From the NCBI RefSeq assembly GCF_964355755.1, contig NC_092680.1, positions 15,725,001-15,789,000 on the forward strand: DNA of 64,000 nt. Direction: 5' to 3'. Made by a program: the position numbers and the translations under genes. The notes under the pieces are model-generated. The model saw only the letters and a program-made list of their open reading frames with translations, had not been told where the DNA came from and made no database searches. Origin of the DNA: Antedon mediterranea (lineage: Eukaryota; Echinodermata; Crinoidea; Comatulida; Antedonidae). Positions 37,701 to 46,344 of the stretch are shown here, piece after piece; the stretch's first letter is position 1, and the number at the start of each line of letters is the position of its first letter.

Positions 37701-40177
37701 TTGGATTTTAAAATATTATTTACCTTTGATTGATTCAACTGTAGCAAAAAGAGGAAACAATCAAAGAAAGCATTGTGGGAGTAAACTGCAGCTTCCACAA
37801 TCACACCACACTGTTTGATTGATATATGATGTACTCACTTGTGATTTGCTTGTTGACCTCTCCAACGGCACACCACTTATATGGTCCGAGGGATCACTTA
37901 CATCAATAGGTTGGTCACCAACTGCATCCTATGGCATCAAACGAAATCAAGGATAAGTAAATGAATGCATGATATGCTGATATCTTGCAGCCTCAAATAT
38001 TGACTACTGGCACAGTCAACTGTATACTGATTAAATAGTTATTTACATGCATGGTTGACCATGCTTATAGATAGATTTATATGCACATGTCAAAAATAGC
38101 ATATCAAACTGTAAAGCTCTGTCTCCACTATCAAATTAGTTTGACAAAAAAATGTGATGTGACCAACTGGTAGTGATATGCGTAAATATGGTAGAGATAT
38201 GACATCATCATGTCCATACTTATGGGCACATCACATTTTTTGTCAGAAAGTTTGGTAGTGTAGACAGAGCTTTAGTGTAAAATGTAACATAATTCTACTG
38301 TACATGTGCTTGTTCCATTCTAGTCTTTGCTTGGCTTCCATGTTTCAGTGCATTGTTGGCAGCTGTTTCCAATTCCTGTTGCCAGTTGTCTCTGGGAACT
38401 TTGTACACATCTAGCCATACCTCATCATTGCCTAACATTTTCAAAACAAATATGTTAAATAAATGCTTAAGTCTAAGTAATTGATTAATCAACGAGCATT
38501 TTAGTTGGTTTTAAAAAGGTATGAGGTACGTGTCTTAAAAGAACCTAGTTCATCTTTCGGAAGAGTGATGGCTAAAACAGTGGCGACCCCACATCCAATA
38601 ACAAGATGACATCTTGGATGCATCATCTGCTTGTGATATACTGTAAGCTATGCTGATCATCCTCTAGAATTTAGAAAGCTTTAAGATATGTTAAACTGAA
38701 TTCTTCAAACATACAGATACACTATTCCCTCAAATAGGTTCAACTCAATAACACACTTTTTTGCACAAAACATTTAAAACAATTAAAAATATAAAAGTTT
38801 GAAGGACATTGTGTTCAACTAGACAAAAATCTAAAACAACTTCTTCGTTTACCACCAGTCATAGATACAGCCATATAGTCTGCCTCATTTGATAGAGTTA
38901 CTCCTGTTGCTTGCGCTTTCATTCCATCTTGATCATTTAAAATTCTGAATAAGTGAATGCCACCGAATGCATAAAAAAACATTCTCAGGATACCTGAAAG
39001 TTTAAAAAAAACATTGTTAAATATTTCATTCAAATTTAAATTTTGTAGGCCTTAATAGAAATTACCATTACTTTTTATTTTAGACTTTTTTTCCCAACAT
39101 TCATGAATATTCTAACGCAACTCCAGGCCCCACTAATCAACTCAAAATTTGCCACAGAAGTTGAAATCGAACGGGCAATAAAATAGGTAAAATGTTTAGA
39201 GTTAAGAATTCTATATTTTAAAAGAAATATTACCTAATTCATCAATAGTGGTAACTAAATACATTTGGACTCCAATCAGCGAGATTTCCAATACGCTAAT
39301 CGCAACATCTTGTTCCCAATTTGCTAAAATAATATGTTGTGTTGCATCAAGGACTGCGAGTCCAGTAGGTAAACCAACAAATATATAGCGACCATCTGGG
39401 CTCTCTTTTAGACATGTTCCTTTTCCAAGATCCTATTAAGAAAACACACACATTTATAAGAATATTATGCGAGTAGAGATCAGGTATCAACTGAGTTTTG
39501 ATAGGTCAGTTAAAAAAAGGTCATGCATGCAACATACTTTTTGCAGTTAATTCAATACTGACTCATTTTAGCAACTGGCATAATGTGGTTAAGGATCTGA
39601 GGGTTATGTATTATTTTAATTTTCTGATTATTTTTCCTAATTTTTTTCCCCTTTTTTGAGAAACAAACAGCAGATCCGATCGTCTTTATTTACCGTTAAT
39701 ACAAACACAAACAGCGTGGTAGTTTTTTATCCTCATGAGGTCAAAATGAGGTTGAGCCCGGGAGAGCCATGATATTATGATGATCCATATATAAACAAAC
39801 AGTACATGATCAGATGAAACGTTTTTTATAACAAACAAACAAACAATATAATAAAAAATTGGCAATTTTCAATTTGGCCAAGTAACAAACAATATAAAAC
39901 AAATACCAGTAGTAGGTACCTCTAATTGAATTGCATCCTCGCATTGTGTTGGCTTATAACGAGCAGCTTCTTCGACTCTAACCTCTTCACGGATGCTAAG
40001 TTGCTCCCAGGCCCGGTCAAATATTTGCACCAATAGTTTATTTATCAATCGAAACGGCTGAGGAAGTGGATCCCGTAACTGATCAGGATCGGCGAGGAAG
40101 TCATCTTCATCGCTTGATAAATTGGTCAAAGTATCAGGTGTTATTGACATTAAATTCTTGCGAACGTAAACAGGCAT
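31800..40177 (-). CDS. WDR93: WD repeat-containing protein 93-like, 3' end unresolved
   Basis: Fifteen minus-strand exons join in one frame: 40177-39920, 39432-39234, 38993-38853, 38431-38304, 37928-37839, 37262-37130, 36651-36468, 36337-36294, 35828-35727, 34456-34325, 34019-33742, 33075-32919, 32631-32454, 32384-32357 and 31883-31800. Together they encode 712 codons, against 686 aa for the human protein. The N-terminus has an acidic stretch (SSDEDDFLADPDQL), then LPQPFRLINKLL and FDRAWE, which is what suggests WDR93. WD-like blade segments follow (SPDGRYIFVGLPTGLAVLD; LLAIGLQNGMLLVWDML; ILTACKTGTVMLYDAVKGDV). The C-terminus is basic and helical (NKRQIRMQDRWKKLK). WD proteins act as scaffolds; a ciliary or testis role is only suspected. 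The 44-nt exon 36294-36337 is the weakest, required by phase but with a poor acceptor tract. I chose ATG 40175-40177 because upstream in-frame sequence lacks another ATG. Confidence 0.75.
32040..32135. repeat. Dispersed repeat, partner at 51985-52080
   Basis: 'tttttatgtctttaggcaca', 'ccaaaagtaaattaatcac', 'tgtcctatcagattggtggt' and 'aat' match 51985-52080 in the same orientation ('atgtctttaggaacatg', 'agtaaattaatcagtgccct', 'ataggtggtaat'). Here it lies against a SINE fragment, so it may be part of the same SINE family. Confidence 0.6.
32140..32345 (-). repeat. SINE fragment, same family as 55247-55613
   Basis: 'gggttctttaaagtt.acat', 'gtgtacactggacctacggt', 'ttatag.acttatt' and 'ttccaccacaagaac' match the full copy in the same orientation at lower identity. 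It sits in the intron between WDR93 exons 32454-32631 and 32357-32384, just upstream of the latter. Confidence 0.75.
33370..33470. repeat. Two-copy direct repeat, about 47 bp
   Basis: 'agtgatttagttcactaag' or its variant is followed in both copies by 'ttgaccctggtctccccaag' and 'ctaatg'. The repeat is intronic to WDR93. Confidence 0.8.
35540..35595. repeat. Two-copy direct repeat, about 27 bp
   Basis: 'gagcactcgtgcgaatcgaa' followed by 'aagctca' occurs twice head to tail with no differences. It lies in an intron of WDR93. Confidence 0.85.
35895..36145 (-). repeat. Dispersed repeat family R1, copy in WDR93 intron
   Basis: The left edge 'attaaagatttattgccccc' and blocks such as 'gccattttaatgtcacataa', 'gatgccagccaatgggtttt' and 'cattttataagtgaaaa' are the reverse complement of the R1 copies at 2432 and 54885. 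Confidence 0.65.
36858..37047. mobile_element. MITE with TTAAGCTCTGTCTACACTA ends
   Basis: ttaagctctgtctacacta at the left is inverted as tagtgtagacagagcttaa at the right, a near-perfect match of about 18 bp. The interior has four copies of a 21 bp unit 'catatttgggcatataac' plus 3 bp and a 'gtgtccatatatcgacac' palindrome. It is intronic to WDR93 and has no ORF. Confidence 0.85.
38112..38274. mobile_element. Second MITE of the same family
   Basis: taaagctctgtctccacta and tagtgtagacagagcttta form the inverted ends. The interior keeps 'atgggcacatcacatttttt' and 'atatggtagagatatgacat' motifs in common with 36858-37047 but lacks its internal 21 bp repeats. It lies in a different WDR93 intron. Confidence 0.85.
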
Positions 40178-40844
40178 TTTCAGTTTAATATGTACGAAGA
40201 CATGCAATGTAAGGTTTACCAGAAGATTGTTGATTTGAACTGCAATTTTAGCTTAAAATTGTCTTACGAATCTGAAGTAAAGCTTGCTGTTGCTCGGCAG
40301 CCATCAACATTGCTTATTGTGGTGTCAAAGGTCATGCACTCAAGTTCAGTGATGCAGAACCACCATAACACAACTTTAGTTGAGTTGGAGTGTCTTTCCT
40401 CCTTTGTTTGTCATCCATGCAGCACAGCCTAGCAAATTTAATTAATTTAAATAATTCACTGCTAATTAACTGATAAAAACATCGCTTAGTAGTAGACGCA
40501 AGCTAATTATTTGTAAGGCATGCGTTCTTATTCAGCTTCTTATTAGGCCAGCTAGGCAGGCCCCTCTCTACTCTTCTACTTTTTACTTTTCTAAGCAGCA
40601 TGCACCAGCAAGGAGATTGCATGGGGGTGCTGGTCAACTCGTACCCAAACGAATCCGTACTTCATTTACAGATAGAAACAAGATATTAGACACATAGCTA
40701 CATCCATTACATGTACGATATTTACTTTCCCTATACGAGTGTCAAGAGCCTCGTTAGCAAATGTAGGCCTATACCATTTTAATTTTGTTGTACTTGGGCC
40801 TAACCAATAAATAACCTTATATTCTATTTTATTTACAGAATGTA
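40178..40844. promoter_or_regulatory. Shared upstream region of WDR93 and LINS1
   Basis: The two start codons point away from each other with 667 bp between them, so this interval must contain both 5' ends. The LINS1 ATG follows a spliced acceptor (tattttatttacag, exon from 40839), so at least one 5' exon lies here. A possible donor 'gtaagg' is at 40513. I see no TATA box in a convincing place. A 80-codon ORF at 40190-40432 has no family signal. Confidence 0.5.
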
Positions 40845-43800
40845 ATGGATGAAATCAACGACATAGTAATCAAGAATGCATGCCTTGCCAAAACGAAAGG
40901 TTTACTTCTTCATAAATTTTCTGAAGCACTCAAAACCATCACCATACCCCCTCAGCCATCTGAAAACACTAGTAACAATACATGTACCTCCAGAAACAGT
41001 AACTACCACCTTAAACTATTGGTGTTATCAAGCTTGGATATGCTAGCAAGTAGAGGTGGATGCAACTCAGCAGAGTCTATCTTGAGAAATCTCATTCAGG
41101 AACAAAAGCTTATTGAAATTTTGGTAGGTTTTAAATTAAGATATATTGCCCCCCTGAAATTGTTGTTGAATAATGCTAGACCAGGATGAAGTTAAGATGG
41201 GTGACATCCGGCTTTTTACATTTCTGTGACAAGCTATCCTTTGTGACCAATTTTCACCTACAGTACTTGTCAGTCATTCGATTCTGTTTCGAGCTGTCGC
41301 GTGTTTACATCAATCACATGACCAAAATAATGTTACGGCTTTCTTACTTTAGTAAAACATAAAGAAATGATAAGCCTGAAAATAATTAACTATAATTGCA
41401 ATGTATATTACCTATACTAGCAGCGGTTTTTTGTCCACTCCAATAGCCCGGATGTACACAATGATTATGGTACAAAAATGCTATCATTTCCGAGCCAGAT
41501 TACACCAATCTTAATTTCCTGATCTATGCCATTTTAATGTCATTTAGTATAACTTTAACCAAAAACATACATCTTTAAAACTAATTCTTCAAACAAGTAA
41601 AGTAGATTAAATTAAGATTTAGAGTATCAAGGGTATGTCAGGTAGACAATCAACTTTGTATAAAAAATGTTAACAGTATACTGTTTCATTTATGTTGTCA
41701 TTATCTTTAGTATTTTCATAATACAATGCTCATGATTGGTTGTCATCATTATCAATCATGATAATACTATTTTCATTTTTATTATTATAAATATTATTAT
41801 TATTATATTATTGTTTTCCATTTTAATTCTTTCAGATCAATTGCCTTAGTGACAATGATGCATTTGTGGCATATAGTGCATGTAAAGCAACAGCTACTCT
41901 TCTTTGTTCTCTGAAATCTCTGGTAATTATTTTATTTTTGGTACATATTTTAATGAAAAATTAATCTCTAATCTACTGCCAGGGTTGTGTAACTCATGAC
42001 TTATTCAACTCCACTTTATAATAAGTGTGATAGATTATAAAATAGTTTATCCATCTTCAAATTGTTTAATTGTATTTTTTTTGTAGGATTTCTATAAGCT
42101 TGCTGATTCACTGATAACCAATTCATTCAACAAGTATAAGTCAATTGAGATGTATGAATCATGTAAAGGTGAAATGCAAAAAAAGACTGTCTATCCCTGG
42201 GAAGTTGTGACCACTGTACTCAACAGAATCGGCACACAAGAAAACAAGGCTAAGTCATGTTGCATGAATGATGGTTATCAGCCTGGTCCTGAAAATGGTC
42301 TAATAATATTTGCTTATATTTTGTCTTAAATTTAATGTGAAAACATTCTCAAAATGTTTACAGAATTACAGCAATATAAAATAAATTCATCTGGTTCCGA
42401 ATATAACTGGAAAATTATTAGTTTTATACCAATTGTGTATGTATTTTTTGGTTCAACATAAAATTAATAATTTTTCAGTTAAGAATTAGAGCACGTTCAT
42501 TATCACCATTAGATAAGGCTATTCCCAATTGTCACACATGAAGCGTAATTGACATCGAGTTCGAACAATACCATGAAAGCCCCAGTGGTCTAATGGTTAG
42601 GACATCTGCATATCAAGCAGGCGGTCCGAGTTCGAGTCTCGGTTGGGGCGACTTTTTCTCATTCTCACAGATTTCCTCATCTTTATCGTTTCAAATTAAT
42701 TAATTAAATTTCAGTATATCACCGGGCGGTTTAGAATTAATGTTCTTTGCCTATTGTGTTTATATATATAAAAGTATCTCTTCGGAGATCCCGTCTCGTG
42801 AATAAAAATACTGAAAGATGAGGGCGTATCAATTTGATCTCTGTTGCGCGTGCGTACAACTGAGGACTACTGCTGTTCCGCCGTACCACGCCGAGAATGT
42901 TACAGAGTCGTTATCCAATCGAGTTCGAACAATACCATGAAAGCCCCAGTGGTCTAATGGTTAGGACATCTGCATATCAAGCAGGCGGTCCGAGTTCGAG
43001 TCTCGGTTGGGGCGACTTTTTCTCATTCTCACAGATTTCCTCATCTTTATCGTTTCAAATTAATTAATTAAATTTCAGTATATCACCGGGCGGTTTGGAA
43101 TTAATGTTCTTTGCCTATTGTGTTTATATATATATATATACTTACTTTTGAACCATAATAGTATTACAACATTTATGTTATTGTTTTAGGTTTTATAACT
43201 TATTGCTGTAAGACGGTGCTTGAATTACTTAACAATCCAGAAGAATATAACACCATATGTTACATGATAGAGGATAGTAGCAAACAAGAGGATGAGAATG
43301 AGAACTGCTTAATGTCTATACTGTTACTTATTGAAGCGAGTCTTAAATACGCAATCAAGAATCTGACTGAAGATGTAGTATCCATCCTGAAAAGTTGTGA
43401 AAGCTTCTTTGCGTGTATCGCAGATAGTCTCAACAGATGTATCAATCCACTTGTCTATAAGAAAATACTGGACATGCTAAATGTCTACCTTTTCAACATG
43501 AATGAAAATGAGAAACTCAAATGCACAGTTATATTATCAACCAAACTGCTGTCTATGACCAAGGGTGACCTGTTTGAAAATGCTCCATACAAAAATGTAT
43601 ACATGGCGTTTGGTGGATCTGTTTTTAGTGATTATTCAAATCTTGGAGATGAACATCAAAAAGGAGATATGGAAATGTTGAGGAAGCTGTCTGTGCTGGT
43701 TGTTAAAAACTGTGAGGTGATAAACATGACATCTTCACTTACAAACTTACATTCTGATGTAACTAAAAGTTTTAACAAACTTTCACGTTATGTAAATTCA

Positions 43801-45042
43801 AAATTAGGTTTCAAATCAAACACCATTTGTGATTGGCTATTCCACCTGTATGCTGATAATGATGCTAGTCTTATTTGTATAATGTTCTTGCTGTTAAGAA
43901 TACATAATCAGAGTTTATCAACTGACATTAAATCAGATCCACATGAAGTGTTTCAAAGATTCCTAAAGACAGTTGCTTATGATCATAGCGTTTTGCTGGA
44001 TCTGTTGATTTCAGATGAAACTGAATTTTTAGCTTATTTTGTGCAATATTTGCATACAGTTGTTTCCAGTTGGTCGGCTTTTAAGGAACTTCATTCAAAT
44101 TTAGATTTACCAAGCACAGATAATGAAGTATATAAAACAAAACCAGAAGATATACCTAGTGTAAGTAAAGGAACAGTAATGAATAACTCATGGCAAAGAG
44201 AAGAGAATGAACCAACAGGAATTATAATTAAACCAGAAAAAAATCAAAATATTGATAAAGATTTAGAATGTTTAAACAAAGAACATGAAACACTTGATTC
44301 CACACCATATAACATTGATGGTTTGATAAAAGAAAGTCAGAACGAATTTGAAGATGGAACAAAGCATTCTAAAATAGAGGCTTTGAAAAGAGATCATGAT
44401 GATAATAATGTCATGAATGAATTAGGTGAAATGGATAAAAAAGCTAGATATTCAGTGAACTATGAAGGTAGTGGCTTGCCAATTGGTGATGCTACTACAG
44501 TTTCTTCTAAAGTACATTGTAGTGACAGTAAGCCTTCAAACCAGTGTACTGGTGACCTGGAGTTTGTAAACCAGTGTACTGGTGACATTGGGCCTGTAAA
44601 CCGGTGTACTGGTGACATTGGGCCTGTAAACCAGTGTACTGGTGACAGTGAGACTGTAAACCAGTTTACTGGTGACAGTGAGACTGCAAACCAGTGTACT
44701 GGTGACAGCAAGACTGCAAACCAGTGTACTGGTGACCTGGAATCTGGAAACCAGTGTACTGGTGACATTTTAATGAGTACTCCTCTGGTTCTTACCTCTA
44801 GCAATGATAATATAGATATCACCACAAAAGTTGACGTCATCGGCTTAAATGATAGCTCTGATAATGATAGCTTTGATAATGATTCAGACGATGATGATTC
44901 CTCATTAGATAAAACAATGACCACTTTGATAAGGTTAAGACTGTCGATTGAGAGAATGGTCAATCGGAGGTTATTTCCTTTTCATGTGAACTCACTACTG
45001 AAATTATTAGAGAATGTCGAAGGATTGTATGAAAATCAGTAA
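40845..45042 (+). CDS. LINS1: Protein Lines homolog 1
   Basis: Four coding exons (40845-41123, 41836-41922, 42087-42297, 43190-45042) join in frame to 809 codons plus stop; the human protein is about 757 aa. Family signals: the N-terminal helical block (residues about 40-125), AFGGSVFSDY near residue 330, VLLDLLISDETEFLAYFVQY near residue 460, and the C-terminal block (MVNRRLFPFHVNSLLKLLEN) at the very end. Lines proteins are helical-repeat proteins named after Drosophila lines, a regulator of embryonic patterning and Wnt-related signalling; human LINS1 is linked to cognitive development. Between the two conserved C-terminal blocks sit a Lys/Glu-rich linker, an 8-copy decapeptide repeat (residues about 643-722) and an acidic Ser/Asp stretch (NDSSDNDSFDNDSDDDD). 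The start is the first ATG of the exon after a 5' acceptor; an upstream coding exon cannot be excluded. Confidence 0.9.
41128..41585. repeat. R1-related repeat in LINS1 intron 1
   Basis: The left edge 'ttaagatatattgccccc' and the right edge 'aacatacatctttaaaa' are loosely inverted. The segment near the right ('gccattttaatgtcattta') matches the R1 copy at 35895-36145. The middle is unique. It begins only a few bases after the exon donor at 41124. Confidence 0.5.
42579..42650 (+). tRNA. tRNA-like gene, anticodon ATC (Asp codon GAT), copy 1
   Basis: The 72-nt sequence folds as a cloverleaf. The acceptor gccccag pairs with ttggggc with a G discriminator. The D arm is tggtctaatggttagga (box A). 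The anticodon stem tctgc/gcagg encloses loop atatcaa with T33. The T stem ccgag/ctcgg is perfect and encloses ttcgagt (box B). A TTTTT pol III terminator follows at 42653-42657. Anticodon ATC (42612-42614) would read Asp GAU, unlike the usual GTC; the G73 discriminator fits Asp, while the D arm resembles eukaryotic tRNA-Glu. There is no intron and CCA is not encoded. It lies in the last LINS1 intron on the same strand. It may be functional, a decoded variant or a pseudogene. Confidence 0.75.
42943..43014 (+). tRNA. tRNA-like gene, anticodon ATC, copy 2
   Basis: This is identical over all 72 nt to the copy at 42579-42650 and lies within the duplicated block. The same pol III terminator run begins at 43017. 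Both copies keep every stem, as would be expected either under selection or if the duplication is very recent. Confidence 0.75.
44539..44778 (+). repeat. 30 bp coding minisatellite in LINS1
   Basis: Eight 30 bp units each encode a decapeptide beginning NQCTGD (one NR, one NQF), followed by variable LEFV, IGPV, SETV, SETA, SKTA, LESG or ILMS. Because 30 is a multiple of three, unit gain or loss keeps the frame. Variation falls mostly in the last four codons. Confidence 0.93.
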
Positions 45043-45640
45043 TTTAATTATTTCTATCAACAGTTTAGAAGAAAAAATCAGAATTAAGTGAAAAAAATAA
45101 TGATGGAATAGTATATAGTAGAGGGATTTTTTTTCATAAAATGGCCTAATTTCGACCTTTTTATTTTTCTGGTTACTAAATAGAATAATTGACATGCGTA
45201 GAACACATAATTTAACTCTGTGCATGTTAATTATGATATAGTAAAGCAGTTATGTAAAAAAATAAAATGGTTGAAAATGTTAACCCTTTTATTGGTCTGG
45301 TCTGCAAACCAGTGTACTGGTGACCTGGAGTCGGAAAACCATTGTACTGGTGACATTGAGTTTTTAAACCAGTTTACTGGTGACCTGGAGTCTGCAAACC
45401 AGTGTACTAGTGACATTGAGTGTGTAAACCAGTGTACTGGTGACTTGGAGTCTGTAAACCAGTGTACTGGTGACTTGGAGTCTGTAAACCAGTTTACTGG
45501 TGACTGGAGTCTGTAGAACAGTGTATTGTATCAATGGTTAAGAATAAAAAATCAGGATCGGATAAAAAAATAATGATGGTATGGTTTGTCCATTAATAGT
45601 TTCTTTTAAATAAAATAAAGTCTTTGGTACAGTACAAATT
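45043..45640 (+). other. LINS1 3' UTR
   Basis: Sequence after the LINS1 stop at 45040-45042. It contains the second minisatellite (45302-45520). A candidate poly(A) signal AATAAA lies at 45609-45614, followed by 'gtctttggta'. The converging CACTIN transcript probably ends near the same place (AATAAA on the minus strand at 45676-45681). Confidence 0.55.
45302..45520 (+). repeat. Second copy of the LINS1 minisatellite, after the stop codon
   Basis: Seven 30 bp units of the same repeat lie about 260 bp past the LINS1 stop. They stay open in one frame of a 98-codon ORF (45220-45516) as NQCTGDLES-type units, with NH, NQF and CTSD variants. The last unit has lost one base and ends the frame. There is no evidence that they are translated. 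Confidence 0.9.
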
Positions 45641-45932
45641 TTTGTAATAAATGAAAAAAATGTGTACAATAGTGTTTTATTAACAAATTTGCATAACTTT
45701 ATGCACAAAAAAATTACATTTACATTATATAAAACAATTTAATAGAGCTTGCCAATTAATGAATGTCGTAAGACTGTACTCCATCAGTAGGATATGCCTA
45801 TAAAAAAACTGAGGAAGAATATGAGCAGTAAATACTGTACTTATCAGCAGAATATCCAGGATGCATTATTTTTTTCGTCTATGAGGCTAATGCAGAACTC
45901 ATGAATAATTTATGATTAATTATGACATTATA

Positions 45933-45954
45933 GGGTCGCTATATAAAGCGACCC
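45933..45954. promoter_or_regulatory. Perfect 8 bp stem hairpin
   Basis: gggtcgct and agcgaccc flank a 6-nt loop (atataa). The stem is GC-rich in an AT-rich neighbourhood. The position is in the likely 3' UTR of CACTIN (minus). It could be an RNA structure or the remnant of a repeat; no function is known. Confidence 0.5.
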
Positions 45955-46344
45955 CGTGTCAACAGGTTTTGGAGGTATAGGCTTTAGACTACCTAAGCTC
46001 CCTGGATTCATCAACATCATCCGTGTTTTGTTTAATAGTTGAGAGAGATTTTTGAGAAGTTATATGTAGGAAGTAATTCTTTATCATAGAAAAACATTAG
46101 GGTCATGCATTAATCATGATTTCTGCCTTAACCTAATAGGAAAACAAATACTGCATCCTGGATGCCATGCAAAAATGGTGAGGGTGAAAATAATGATGTA
46201 TACACACTCATTGTTTAAGACTGGTGTACATTTCCATAAACTATATTAAATTAAAATGGCATCAATTTAATGAACTCTGTCCACTCAAACATGGCATCAG
46301 TATGACCAACAAATAACCTACATAACAGATCAATTCCCACACAC

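Larger units (their letters stand above)
42554..43134 (+). repeat. Tandem duplication of a 217 bp tRNA-bearing block
   Basis: The block 42554-42770 recurs at 42918-43134, offset exactly 364 bp. The only substitution I see is in 'cggtttagaatt' against 'cggtttggaatt', and the TA run at the right end differs in length. About 150 bp of unrelated sequence separates the copies. The near identity implies a recent duplication or conversion. Confidence 0.9.

Noticed and set aside
44460-44963. 167-codon antisense ORF inside LINS1
   Set aside because: It is the reverse strand of the coding minisatellite and acidic region; the sense strand has clear LINS1 homology.
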